Counted from the first letter of the stretch, positions 35,225 through 44,115 are shown. The stretch: 64,000 bases of DNA from Methanomassiliicoccus sp. (GCA_012719175.1 JAAYAX010000004.1:248001-312000); one strand, 5' to 3'. A program made the numbers and translations. The notes: generated by a model not told the origin, from the sequence alone.

Positions 35225-35460
35225 CCTCATATGTCTTATTTCAAATTATTGGCGGTGGATAATCCATGATATGGTCAGTGTTTTTGGAGGAGTAGCGTCT
35301 TAAACCTTTTTATGAGGTTCGTCCCCCGCCTCTCTTCTGATCATGCTTGCGAACGTCACCTTGTTCCATTCATGCATAACCGCATAGGCGAGGATAGGGA
35401 TGCACAAGGAATCACCAACAAATGTGGTAATCGAATAGAGTTCAGGTATGTAAGAAAAAA

Positions 35461-35564
35461 TGGGGCCGGGACCGAGATTTGAACTCGGGTGTACGGATAT
35501 CTGCCAGAGGCCTGACAGCCCTGGAAGGCTGCAGTCCGCCACATGGCCGCTCTGTCATCCCGGC
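35461..35564 (-). tRNA. tRNA-Cys(GCA) with a 30-nt intron, unusual C73
   Basis: The acceptor GCCGGGA pairs with TCCCGGC, and CCA is encoded at 35461-35463. A short D-stem (ACA/TGT), as usual for tRNA-Cys, precedes the anticodon arm GCGGA-CTGCAGA-TCCGT (anticodon GCA). The arm is interrupted between 37 and 38 by 30 nt (35499-35528). The T-arm is CCGAG-TTCAAAT-CTCGG. The discriminator base is C (35464), whereas tRNA-Cys normally has U73, a major identity base for both CysRS and SepRS. Confidence 0.88.
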
Positions 35565-35749
35565 GTCGTGGGTGTTAATCGCGGACGGATATATATCCCT
35601 TCGCCTGTTCAGAGGTTCCAGAATCCTGTAGTGGAACGACCGCTCCGTTCAGGTCACAACGATAGGGCATTCGGGCGTATTCTACATACGTACTGTTCCG
35701 CTCGGACCCTGTCAGCAAGGTATTTTTAGCGCCATACCGTGCATGTGTC

Positions 35750-36595
35750 ATGCTCCCCGGGCACTGCAAGGATGTGGCGGTAAAGGATGTCAGCTTTCCT
35801 CTGACCAGAGAGAACATCGACAGAGCGATCGAGGGGAAAAGGGCGTACACGCGCTGCGATCATTACGTTCTCAGAAACTGTGAGGACCTGGCGGTGGTCC
35901 GTGTGGTCAAGGAGGAGGGCAAGGAGCTGTTCCGACCCATTGTGGAACATGAGGTGGTGTCACTGCCGCAGACCACGGTGTTCATCCAGGATGACAGCGT
36001 GGACGTTATCAACGCGCCTTCGATGGCCCGCATCGCCCAGCGGCATCCAGGCATGACGGTGGTCGTACAAGGCTTGTTCAACCACATATCTTTCATTGAA
36101 CCCACAGAGGTGCTCGAGCTGATGGTCGTTGACGTGGTACCCCCCTCCCCGTCCAAGCTCTCGGTGCTCGTGGAGCGGGCGCTGGTCAGCGGCCTCATCG
36201 ACCTGCCGGTGGTACCATCCTACCATGAGATTGATCTCAACGAGAAGGTGCAGGAGGTCACCACCGAAGGTGTCCTTTTCCCCTGCCAGGCATCGGGCCT
36301 GGTGGCCACTGGTAAGGTATACTACCTTGATCAGATGCCGATGATGTCCGGAGATGTGACCCTGATCGGCTGCGACCTCTCCGCACGTATCTACCGCTCG
36401 CTGTACCCTCGAGATGTGGAGCGGATCGAGATGTGTCCACAGGAGCTCGCGCCTCGCGACGGGAGGAAGTGCTTGGTAAAGTGTTGCAAGGTCCGCGACG
36501 GGTTCCAGATCAAGGACGGGATGGCCATAGTCCCCTGGGGAGCTACGGTCCTGGAGGTAGCGGATGCCATCAACGCTCTCTTCTCCCCACCTTAG
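35750..36595 (+). CDS. Conserved-looking protein of unknown function (281 aa)
   Basis: This is a soluble protein that I cannot assign. It has no signal peptide or membrane helix. Its composition is balanced, with several Cys (Cys6, 37, 45 and a cluster in the last third: IGCDL, MCPQEL, KCLVKCCKV), so metal or Fe-S binding is possible. A TATA-like GTATTTTTAG lies near 35718, about 25 nt before the start, suggesting leaderless transcription. It ends with TAG. It sits beside the tRNA-Cys and Fe-S genes, but a link is not shown. Confidence 0.75.
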   Translation: MLPGHCKDVAVKDVSFPLTRENIDRAIEGKRAYTRCDHYVLRNCEDLAVVRVVKEEGKELFRPIVEHEVVSLPQTTVFIQDDSVDVINAPSMARIAQRHPGMTVVVQGLFNHISFIEPTEVLELMVVDVVPPSPSKLSVLVERALVSGLIDLPVVPSYHEIDLNEKVQEVTTEGVLFPCQASGLVATGKVYYLDQMPMMSGDVTLIGCDLSARIYRSLYPRDVERIEMCPQELAPRDGRKCLVKCCKVRDGFQIKDGMAIVPWGATVLEVADAINALFSPP

Positions 36596-37025
36596 GCGCC
36601 AGCTCCCTGGCCCGGCTCATCGCTCGGAACGCGTCCTCGCCGCGTTCTAGCTTGAACAGAACCTCTGCGGCCACATACCAGGCCTCCGCATCCTCCGGCT
36701 CCACGATGAGATGGTCCTCGATGACCTTCAACGCCGCTTTTACCCTCCCTCGGGCAAGAAGTTCCCTGGCCCGCTCATGAGCTTTCTTGGAACGCTCGAT
36801 GTGATCGGTCATGGCCTCCCTGGCCTCCTTTATCACTTCGTCCAGGGCATATCTGCTAAGCCAGGGATAGCGGGCCTGCAGGGTCTGCTTGAAGCGCTCC
36901 ACCTCCTCGGGAACGGTCTCGCTGGTCCCGTCCTTGAACATCTTTCGCGGGACCTTGAGCTCCAACCGCCCATGGTACATCTTGATGAAGTTGGGGTTAT
37001 CCTGCTGCCGGGCAGCGAGCTTCAT
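36570..37025 (-). CDS. TPR-like helical protein of unknown function
   Basis: This 151-aa protein is largely helical. The second half has two TPR-like pairs (ARGRVKAALKVIEDHLIVEP and EDAEAWYVAAEVLFKLERGE, then DAFRAMSRARELAP). The first half is basic, with KVPRKMFKDGTSETV. It is convergent with the preceding unknown gene, overlapping by 26 bp. Protein-protein binding is the usual TPR role; the partner is unknown. Confidence 0.7.
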   Translation of the reverse strand: MKLAARQQDNPNFIKMYHGRLELKVPRKMFKDGTSETVPEEVERFKQTLQARYPWLSRYALDEVIKEAREAMTDHIERSKKAHERARELLARGRVKAALKVIEDHLIVEPEDAEAWYVAAEVLFKLERGEDAFRAMSRARELAPKVGRRER

Positions 37026-37160
37026 GCCTGAAGCATTAACAAAGGGTTAATAATCCTTTTTTATCATGAGAACACCAGCCTTTCTCATCGCTTGTCTTTT
37101 TCAGCGGTGGTGCCCCATGACCGAAAGTTGTATGGCGTGGTTCCTCTCTGTTAGAACCCC

Positions 37161-37745
37161 ATGAGAGCCGTCCGAACCCTGCTGGTGTTGTCGGTCCTTG
37201 CGGTCATTGCTTCTTCAACCATGGGGTCCGTTGACGCCGCCTGGTCAGGGGACGCGGTTTCGGGCACCGAGGATGTCTACCCTAACTTCCTGGAGCGCTT
37301 GAGGGTCGTCGTTCATAACAACGGGACAGTACCCATGGAGGTTACGTCCATCACGTACAGCATTAGGTGGTCCGGCTCGACCGTTCTGTACGATGTCTTC
37401 TCAGGCTCGGCCATGGTGGAGGCCGGAGGATCAAAAGAGTTCGTGAGCCCGGCAGTGAGGATGCCCGATGAGGTGGCGGGTGAGTATAGGTACACCATAG
37501 CGGTCAAGGCCGTAGGGGCCGACGGCCAGGTCCAGGAGCGCAAGTTCACTGGTACCATCTCTGTCATACCATTCTCTCTATCGTTCTTTGGCATCCCCGA
37601 GGCGGTGTTCGTCCCCTCTGCACTGGCCCTATTTGCGGTGATATCGACATTGATCTTCTTCAGGCTGGAGAGGACGTCAAAATGGCCTCTCCTTCGGACC
37701 GAGCCCCGCTTAAAATTTCATCGTTCCCGCCGGACAAAGCCGTAG
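37161..37745 (+). CDS. Secreted membrane-anchored protein of unknown function
   Basis: It has an N-terminal signal peptide (VRTLLVLSVLAVIASSTMG), an Ig-like beta domain of about 120 aa (LRVVVHNNGTVPMEVTSITY), then one membrane helix near residues 150-170 and a basic cytosolic tail. The fold suggests a surface or adhesive module. It ends in TAG and overlaps the convergent gene at 37718 by 28 bp. Confidence 0.65.
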   Translation: MRAVRTLLVLSVLAVIASSTMGSVDAAWSGDAVSGTEDVYPNFLERLRVVVHNNGTVPMEVTSITYSIRWSGSTVLYDVFSGSAMVEAGGSKEFVSPAVRMPDEVAGEYRYTIAVKAVGADGQVQERKFTGTISVIPFSLSFFGIPEAVFVPSALALFAVISTLIFFRLERTSKWPLLRTEPRLKFHRSRRTKP

Positions 37746-37918
37746 ATCGTGTAGGTGGAGAAGAATATCAGGAGAATAAGGCTGATGCCCACCGTGATGT
37801 TCGACCTTAGCACCAGCCCCACAGAAATCATGAAAAGGGATGCCAAGGCAAGTATGAGGTTTATCCTCATCTCATGCTTGCGCAATGAAGGGAACCGGGC
37901 CGGGGGCTTCTCATCCAT
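37718..37918 (-). CDS. Small membrane protein with two helices (66 aa)
   Basis: A basic N-terminus (MDEKPPARFPSLRKHEMR) is followed by two hydrophobic segments, ILALASLFMISVGLVLR and NITVGISLILLIFFSTY, and a basic end RRER. The arrangement is a helical hairpin. No family is recognised. It overlaps the previous gene tail to tail. Confidence 0.6.
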   Translation of the reverse strand: MDEKPPARFPSLRKHEMRINLILALASLFMISVGLVLRSNITVGISLILLIFFSTYTIYGFVRRER

Positions 37919-37933
37919 GGCCCGGAATAGTTA

Positions 37934-38134
37934 TCAGCATTGAATAAGTATCTTATGGCACTCTTTGCAGCGGTCCCCTTCCATGAAGCAGAAACCTAGG
38001 GAGTTGGGCTTAGCGATGCTCTCCAGACCGAGGCTCTTGGAGCTCACCTCGGTCATCCACTTTACCCCGCCGATGAAGCTCTCGGCGCGCACGAACCCGT
38101 GCTCCATCTCCTTCCCGCAGTTGGGACAGTTCAT
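37934..38134 (-). CDS. Small zinc-ribbon protein (66 aa)
   Basis: Two CxxC pairs, NCPNCGKEM at the start and RCKECHK near the end, form a zinc ribbon around a beta-rich middle (SFIGGVKWMTEV). This matches the layout of short PF20097-like zinc ribbon proteins; I am not certain of the family. It lies 15 bp upstream of the small membrane protein on the same strand, so the two may be co-transcribed. Confidence 0.65.
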   Translation of the reverse strand: MNCPNCGKEMEHGFVRAESFIGGVKWMTEVSSKSLGLESIAKPNSLGFCFMEGDRCKECHKILIQC

Positions 38135-38277
38135 GAACGGATACCGGGGTCTTGTGATGTCCTCTTAGTTTATACATATTCCTATTTCTATATTTGTTTT
38201 TGAATTTGATAAAATAGAACCTATCGGTGGGAGGATGATTCAAATAATGTTATAAGACCGCAGGTGTTCGGTTAATC

Positions 38278-39441
38278 ATGGACCACGTCGCGGTCAGCCC
38301 CTACAACCCCGTCCTGAGGGACGCTCGGGTGATAGTGTACGATTCTACCTTGCGAGACGGTGAGCAGACACCTGGGGTGGCCTTCACCCCCGAGCAGAAG
38401 CTGACCATCGCCAGGATGCTTGACGAGGCCCATGTCCACCAGATAGAGGCAGGTTTTCCGGCGATATCGGAGAGCGAGGTGCGAACTATAAAGGAGATAT
38501 CCGCCGCGGGATTGGACGCGGACATCCTAGGCCTGTCCAGGGTCACCAAGGGGGACGTCGATGCCGCAGTGGACGCGGGCGTGGACCTGATCCTGCTCTT
38601 CGTGGGCACCTCGGAGATACACCTCAAGTACAAGATGAAGAAGACCCGCGAAGAGGTCCTGGCCATGACCGCCGAGGCCCTTGACCACTGCAAGGCCCGG
38701 GGGGTACCCGCTTCAGTGAGCGCCGAGGACACCACCCGCACCGATCCCGATTTCCTCATGAGGTTCTACCGCGAGGCCGAGGCCAACGGTGCGGTCAGGG
38801 TAGGAGTGACCGACACCCTAGGATGCGCGACCCCCGAGGCCATCACTGACCTGGTGCGCATGGCGGTCAAGGAGGTCAAGGTGCCGGTGGCGCTGCACCT
38901 CCATAATGACTTCGGACTATCCACGGCCAACGCCATCGCCGGCGTGAAGGCGGGGGCGTCCGCGGTCACTACCACCGTCAACGGCATCGGTGAGAGAGCG
39001 GGCAATGTGCCTCTAGAGCAGTTCGTCGTGGCCCTCAAGTACCTATACGGTCTGGACATCGGCATCGATTGCACCAAGATGAAGGCGCTCTCGGATATCA
39101 TTTGCAATCTCTCCGGCCTGCACAAGCCCCGGAACCAGCCCCTGGTAGGCACGAACGTGTTCGCCCACGAGTCCGGGATCCACGTGGCGGCGATCCTCAA
39201 CTGCCCCATGACCTATGAGTCCATACCGCCTGAGGCGGTGGGGAACGAGCGCCACATCATCATGGGCAAGAAGACCGGGGTCAACTACGTGAAGAGGAGA
39301 CTGGAGGAGATGCGGGTAGAGGCCAGCGATCAGCAGGCCGCGGAGATTTGCCGGCGCATCAAGGAGCTGGGGGAGAAGGTGGGAAGGGTAAGCAACCACG
39401 AGTTCAATCACATCGTGGATGAGGTTGTACCTAGAGGCTGA
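38278..39441 (+). CDS. Homocitrate/isopropylmalate synthase family enzyme, AksA-like
   Basis: This condenses acetyl-CoA with a 2-oxo acid. It has the signature DSTLRDGEQTPGVAF, the metal-binding HLHNDFG, VNGIGERAGNVPLEQ and HESGIHVAAIL. At 387 aa it lacks the C-terminal leucine-regulatory domain of LeuA, so a homocitrate synthase (AksA in coenzyme B synthesis, or NifV) is likelier. AksA is favoured by the methanogen context. TATA GTTATAAG at 38249-38256 lies 22-29 nt before the ATG, giving a leaderless mRNA. Substrate choice cannot be proved from sequence. Confidence 0.85.
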   Translation: MDHVAVSPYNPVLRDARVIVYDSTLRDGEQTPGVAFTPEQKLTIARMLDEAHVHQIEAGFPAISESEVRTIKEISAAGLDADILGLSRVTKGDVDAAVDAGVDLILLFVGTSEIHLKYKMKKTREEVLAMTAEALDHCKARGVPASVSAEDTTRTDPDFLMRFYREAEANGAVRVGVTDTLGCATPEAITDLVRMAVKEVKVPVALHLHNDFGLSTANAIAGVKAGASAVTTTVNGIGERAGNVPLEQFVVALKYLYGLDIGIDCTKMKALSDIICNLSGLHKPRNQPLVGTNVFAHESGIHVAAILNCPMTYESIPPEAVGNERHIIMGKKTGVNYVKRRLEEMRVEASDQQAAEICRRIKELGEKVGRVSNHEFNHIVDEVVPRG

Positions 39442-40204
39442 TCCTAAGACCGGCGTCGTCCCTCTTCCACTTTCCGAACTCGGTCATCCGCTCTACCTGC
39501 TCCCCGGTGAACACCGGGCCGTCGGCGCATACCCGGAGGCCGTCGATGACGCAGGAGCCGCACAGTCCGGCCCCGCACTTCATAAGCCTCTCCAGGGATA
39601 GCTGGCAGGGGACGTGGTTCTCATTGCAGGCCTTCAGCAGGTAGCGGTTCATGATCTCGGGGCCGCAGCCCAGGACCACATCGTATCTCTTCTCCTTCAT
39701 CATCTGGTCGGCCAAAGCGACCACGGTGCCCTTGAGGCCGTAGCTGCCGTCGTCCGTAGTGGTTCGCACGTCGTCCGACGCTTGGCGGGCCCTATCCTCG
39801 AATATTATCTCTCCAGCGTTGCGGGCGCCTATGGCCACGTCCACCCTGGACCTATCGGCGATGCCCTCCACCGCGGTCATGATGGGCGCCATCCCTACGC
39901 CCCCGCCGACGCACAGCACCCGACCCGTAGGCAGGTTCCACCCGTTGCCGTACGGTCCGCGCACACCAAGGACATCTCCCTCCTTTAGCGAGGACAGTGC
40001 CCTTGTGGCCTCCCCCACCTCCTTCACGGTGATGCCGCCCATGGTGCCGATGAAGGAGACGGACATAGGGACCTCGTCCACACCCGGGACCCACACCATC
40101 ACGAACTGCCCCGGCCTGACCTTCGTCCCCAGGGGGAACCTCAGGGTGGTGATGCCTTTTCCTTCCTCCACCCGTTGCTGTATTCTCACCGCTTCACTGT
40201 ACAT
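39431..40204 (-). CDS. pyrK: Dihydroorotate dehydrogenase electron-transfer subunit
   Basis: This FAD/[2Fe-2S] subunit passes electrons from PyrD to NAD. The FAD site is near FPLGTKVRPGQFVMVWVPG, the NAD-type loop is VLCVGGGVGMAPIM, and the cluster motif C-G-A-G-L-C-G-S-C lies near residue 215, with a further Cys in RVCADGPVF. The length is 257 aa. It overlaps pyrD by 11 bp (upstream) and the aksA-like gene tail to tail by 11 bp. Confidence 0.93.
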   Translation of the reverse strand: MYSEAVRIQQRVEEGKGITTLRFPLGTKVRPGQFVMVWVPGVDEVPMSVSFIGTMGGITVKEVGEATRALSSLKEGDVLGVRGPYGNGWNLPTGRVLCVGGGVGMAPIMTAVEGIADRSRVDVAIGARNAGEIIFEDRARQASDDVRTTTDDGSYGLKGTVVALADQMMKEKRYDVVLGCGPEIMNRYLLKACNENHVPCQLSLERLMKCGAGLCGSCVIDGLRVCADGPVFTGEQVERMTEFGKWKRDDAGLRISL

Positions 40205-41108
40205 GGGCCACCCCCACTATGTCCGAGGGAGAGGTAAGACTGTTCTCCTCGAGATATTTCAACAGTCCGAAGCACACGGTCTGGAACACTCCCAGGCCTT
40301 TGCGTCCCACCCCGCTGCCTATCTGCACAGCCTTCGCGCCTGCCATGAGGTACTCCAGCACGTCCCTTGACGTCTCCGCTCCGCCGACTCCGATAATGGG
40401 TATATCCACCGCCTCGTAAAGCTCATAGACGCATCGAAGGCCCACGGCCTTGATGGCCGGTCCCGACAGCCCCCCAGTGCGATTGAACAGCACCGGCCGT
40501 CTGGCCTCCACGGAGATGGCCATGGCCTTGACGGTATTGACCGCCACTATGGCGTCCCCTCCTGCACCTTCTACCGCGCGAGCGACATCAAGGAGACGAT
40601 GAGTGTTTGGCGTGAGCTTGGACCATAAGGGGATGTCTATGGCCGCCTTCACCTGCCTCACGATGTTGGCGACAGCGTCGGGGTCCACGCCTACCTCCAT
40701 CCCGTAGCCCTTGGCATGGGGGCAGCTCAGATTAAGTTCGATGGCCGACACCCCGTACTCCTGCATCCTAACGGCCAGGGTCACGAAGTCCTCGGGAATG
40801 GCGGCGAACAGACTGCCTACTATGGGTATGCCTCCCTTGAGGGCGATGGGCATCTCCTCTCCGAAGGCGTGTATGCCCGGGCCGGGAAGTCCCATGGCGT
40901 TGATGTATCCGTCGTCAAGCTCCACCAGGGTGGGATTGGGGTAGCCCTGGCGAGGCTCCAGGCCGATGGACTTGGTCACCACGGCCCCCGCCCCCGCCTC
41001 TGCCACCCTCCGCAGGGAATCGCCGGTCTCTCCCATCACTCCGGATGCCAGCATGGTGGGGTTGCGAAGCCTGGTGCCACAGAGATCGATCTCCAGCGAG
41101 GTCGTCAT
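40194..41108 (-). CDS. pyrD: Dihydroorotate dehydrogenase, class 1B catalytic subunit
   Basis: This oxidises dihydroorotate to orotate in pyrimidine synthesis. It has LRNPTMLASGVMGETGDSLR, LNLSCPHAKGYGMEVG (catalytic Cys of class 1B), the FMN site VNTVKAMAISVEARRP, and IIGVGGAETSRDVLEYLMAG. At 304 aa it pairs with pyrK immediately downstream. It begins 44 bp after the end of the broken iscU-C gene. Confidence 0.95.
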   Translation of the reverse strand: MTTSLEIDLCGTRLRNPTMLASGVMGETGDSLRRVAEAGAGAVVTKSIGLEPRQGYPNPTLVELDDGYINAMGLPGPGIHAFGEEMPIALKGGIPIVGSLFAAIPEDFVTLAVRMQEYGVSAIELNLSCPHAKGYGMEVGVDPDAVANIVRQVKAAIDIPLWSKLTPNTHRLLDVARAVEGAGGDAIVAVNTVKAMAISVEARRPVLFNRTGGLSGPAIKAVGLRCVYELYEAVDIPIIGVGGAETSRDVLEYLMAGAKAVQIGSGVGRKGLGVFQTVCFGLLKYLEENSLTSPSDIVGVAHVQ

Positions 41109-41152
41109 GTCGGCCCGCTCATGCCGTTCGGGGGTGATAAGCCTTAGGTCGA

Positions 41153-42776
41153 CTATGGCCTCTTGGGTACATTGGTCTCGATGTGTATCAGGGAGTCCTC
41201 ATCGGCCTCGCACGAGTGGTCGTGCTCCTCCTTTTTGGCGTCAGGGGGCAGAGGCGGCTCCCTACCCTGCTTCCTAAGATAATCGTGGATGGCGTCATGA
41301 AGGGCGTCAGCGGCAAGGTTGGAGCAGTGCATCTTTTGTGGAGGCAATCCTCCCAGGTTCTCGGCGACGTCGTTCCGTGTGATCTTTAGGCCTTCCTGAA
41401 TGGTCTTGCCCTTTGCCAGGTCCGTCACCATGCTGCTGGTGGCGATGGCCGCTCCGCATCCGAAGGTCTTGAACTTCACGTCGGTGAGGACATCGTCCTT
41501 GACCTTGATGTAGATGTACATCACATCACCGCAGTTATGAACGGTGAACGCATCGGTGGCATAGGAGTGCTGGTCGGCGATTTCGAGGTTGTGGACCTTC
41601 CCAGTATACTGCATGGTATCTGTCGAGGTAATCGGCGTAAATAGGAAGCCATCTTTTATCCAGGAGTGCTCCTTTACTGTGCCAGTCAGAGCACATTCTA
41701 TGCCCAGTATTCCGCAGAGCTTCTTTAAAGAATTTACATCGCCGACATGGATGCGGTACAACTCCCTGTGGGTGATATCCTCTATGATGGAGCCCTTCTC
41801 CTTATAGATGGAGGGGATGAACCCTTTTCTAAGCGGCAGCGTCTTTATCTGTCCAGCCAGCTGGCCGGATATCGTGGAGTATCCTGCCCTTGGTACCTCC
41901 CTTACGATGTTGACATAACCGTCCCCTCTCCATAGCCCCTGAAGGAGATGGTGCTGCTTTTCGGATGGTAAGAAAAGCATGAAATCCGGGATCTGCTTGT
42001 TCTCCGCACCCTTGCCAAAAGTTTTCTCAAAACCCTGGCCAGGTTCGCGCTGTTTACTATGACTTATGTTGCATTGGTCTCTTCACGCGGAATAATCGAG
42101 GCATCTAGACCAAACTTGTCTTTGATGATCTTGACGACGTCTCTTTGATACTCCACCTCCTTGATGTGGAAGGTGAAGCATATATGCGCCTTGGTCACCT
42201 TGGTGACGGCATTGCCCTCCGCAAGATAATAACCAGCGAGGCGGAGAAAATCTGCATCCGCGGGCACTCTCATAGGAATGTCGGTGCTCCGATGGTCCAA
42301 CATTTTCTTTTGGAAATCAAGGTCGAACAACTCCTGGTCCTTAATCACCTTTAGAATCGGATAGACGGCAATATCTCGAGGCTGGTGGTCGCTGACATTG
42401 TACCATTCGGCATTCAGCTCTTTCTTATTGCGTGTATAGTTGAACTTGTGCTGGTCAGGCCTCTTCACCGCCAGTACGAGATGCTCCGGGGTCATCTCAA
42501 CTAATCCCAGCTTGTTCTTCAGACGGATTATCGGTCCATCATAGTCTCTCACATACCTCCGTTCGACCGTTGAGTATACCCCTTCATGAGTAAGGACCCT
42601 CCTTTTTCCTGCACGTTCTCGATCTCTTTGAAATGGTTGTTGAGATGGATCATGGTCCCACTGACCAGGCAGACGGGATTCCCGTCCTGGCCGATGCCAT
42701 CGGCGTCGGGGATGTCCCCCATGTTATGAGGGCTCGTGAAATGCTCCATTACCTTCTCAGTGTAAAGTTGTGACAT
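41153..42776 (-). pseudogene. Intein-containing IscU scaffold gene with two frameshifts (pair C)
   Basis: N-extein: MSQLYTEKVMEHFTSPHNMG to residue 35 (GNPV). C-extein: 41533-41153, starting CGDVMYIYIKVKDD and keeping the other two ligand Cys (TFGCGAAI, KMHCSNL), with a Cys/His-containing tail. An intein separates them. Two one-base losses break the frame. One is at the C4 run 42579-42582; one more base gives KGVYSTVERRY. The other is near 42066-42072; one more base gives ETNANISHSKQ. Without frame correction only an 80-aa fragment is made. The start ATG 42776 overlaps the end of nifS-C by 20 bp. Confidence 0.9.
41534..42671 (-). mobile_element. LAGLIDADG homing intein inserted before the first ligand Cys of IscU-C
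   Basis: All splicing blocks can be read. Block A is CLVSGTMIHL with Cys1. Block B is EMTPEHLVLAVK (T-x2-H). The DOD motifs are LRLAGYYLAEGN and LLQGLWRGDGYVN. Block F is VHNLEIADQHSYATDAF. Block G is TVHN, followed by Cys+1. The frame-corrected length is 380 aa. The insertion is between V35 and the invariant Cys of NPVCGD, an active-site position typical of inteins. Two one-base deletions (see iscU-C) disable it as read. Inteins in SufB are well known; I know of none in IscU. Confidence 0.92.
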
Positions 42777-43945
42777 CGTATGCAACTCCTTCGCTCAGTG
42801 GTGACATCTTTCTAAGTAGTTCGACGACAGGCCCGATGGTGGCATTGAAACTGTCCGCCTCCTCCATGGTGTTGTACTTTCACAGGGATAGACGCAGGGA
42901 ACCGTGGCACTGCTCGTGCCTTAGGCCCAGACCCCTAAGGACATGGGACGGCTCCAGGCTCTTGGTCGAGCACGCGGAGCCCGTGGAGGCAGCGATGCCC
43001 CTCATATCCAGGTGTAGTATCATGCCCTCCCCTTCGATGTAATCGAAGCGGAAATGGGCGTTATTGCACAACCTCTTCTCACCCCGTGGCCCGTTAAGGT
43101 ATGATCGGGGTATCGTGTCCAAGGTCGATCCGATCAGGCGATTACGGATGGCACTCATCCTGGCGACGTTCTCCTCCATCTCCGCCATCCCTATCTCCAG
43201 TGCCTTTCCCAATCCTACGATCCCCGGGATGTTCTCAGTGGAGGATCGCAGCCCTATCTCATTCCCTCCACCTTAGATAAGGGGGCGGAGCCTGATACCT
43301 TTACGGACAAAGAGGGCGCCGATACCTTTGGGACCATGGACCTTATGCCCTGATAGCGAGAGCATATCTATCTTCATCTTTCCGACATCCAGTGGCATCT
43401 TGGTCACGGCCTGGACAGCATCGGTATGGAACAGAGCACCCGCCTCCTTGGCGACCTCGGCGAGCTCCTTGATAGGCTGAATGGTACCGATCTCGTTGTT
43501 GGCGGCCATAATGGACACGAGGGTCGTATCCTTAGTGATGGCGTTCTTGAGATCTTCCACGGAGACCGACCCTCCTCGTCCACCGGAAGATAGGTCACCT
43601 TGAAACCCTGGGTCTCCAGGAACTGGCAAGTGTGTAGGACCGCATGGTGCTCCACGGCCGAGGTGATGATGTGCTTGCCCTTGCTCATGGAGGCGTAGGC
43701 GGCCCCTTGAGTGGCCAGATTATCGGACTCTGTCCCGCCTGATGTGAATATGACCTCCTTGACCTCTACGCTTAAGGCCCGCGCGGTGCGCTCCCTGCCG
43801 ATCTCCATGGCCTCATAGGCATCTCGGCCGAACGAGTGCAGGGAGGATGCGTTGCCATAGCTTCGGTGAAATATGGCATCATCTCCTGCATCACCCGGGG
43901 TTCCACCTGAGTGGTGGCACTGTTGTCAAAATATATCCTCTCCAT
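42757..43945 (-). pseudogene. Broken nifS/iscS cysteine desulfurase (pair C)
   Basis: The remains of a 396-aa enzyme close to nifS-B begin MERIYFDNSATTQVEPRV. There are four lesions: a one-base loss near 43861 (GC-TAT, where YGNAS should follow); a one-base loss near 43572 (CG-GTC, where VSVEDLKN should follow); an in-frame TAA at 43273-43275 (PLI-stop-GGGNE, usually Tyr); and an in-frame TGA at 42880-42882 (SLRLSL-stop-KYNT). Catalytic residues are still legible: Lys in [11 protein letters not shown] and Cys in STGSACSTKSLEPSHV. Two stops of different kinds plus two frameshifts argue for real decay. Confidence 0.92.
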
Positions 43946-43989
43946 AGATTCACCTCGCAGGTACAAGATGGGTAAGCTGGTAGGATATA

Positions 43990-44012
43990 TAACAATTGTT
44001 AATTTTTAAACC
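43990..44012 (-). promoter_or_regulatory. Perfect TAACAATTGTTA palindrome with TATA before pair C
   Basis: TAACAATTGTTA (43990-44001) is a perfect 12-bp palindrome. On the minus strand it is immediately preceded by TTTAAAAATT (a TATA element), so the site overlaps the promoter of nifS-C. It also lies about 40 bp upstream of a TATA (GTTTTAATAAA, about 44040) for the divergent sufS-like gene. Confidence 0.6.
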
Positions 44013-44115
44013 AATGAATTGTAGGTCACAAGCCGGAGCGTTTTAATAAATGGGCCATCTTCGAGACCGTCACCATAGTCTGAAATATAGGCTATCCGAA
44101 TGGACGGTCGTTACC

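Noticed and set aside
35300-35542. 80-codon frame on the minus strand next to nifS-B
   Set aside because: Most of it runs through the tRNA-Cys gene.
42880-43275. In-frame TAA and TGA in nifS-C read as recoding (pyrrolysine or selenocysteine)
   Set aside because: Pyrrolysine uses TAG, not TAA or TGA. No SECIS-like context is evident, and the same gene also has two frameshifts, so decay is simpler.
41153-43945. Frameshifts in pair C as pure sequencing errors
   Set aside because: Only one of the four clearly lies in a homopolymer, and two stop codons of different type are also present. The neighbouring genes are clean. It cannot be fully excluded without reads.
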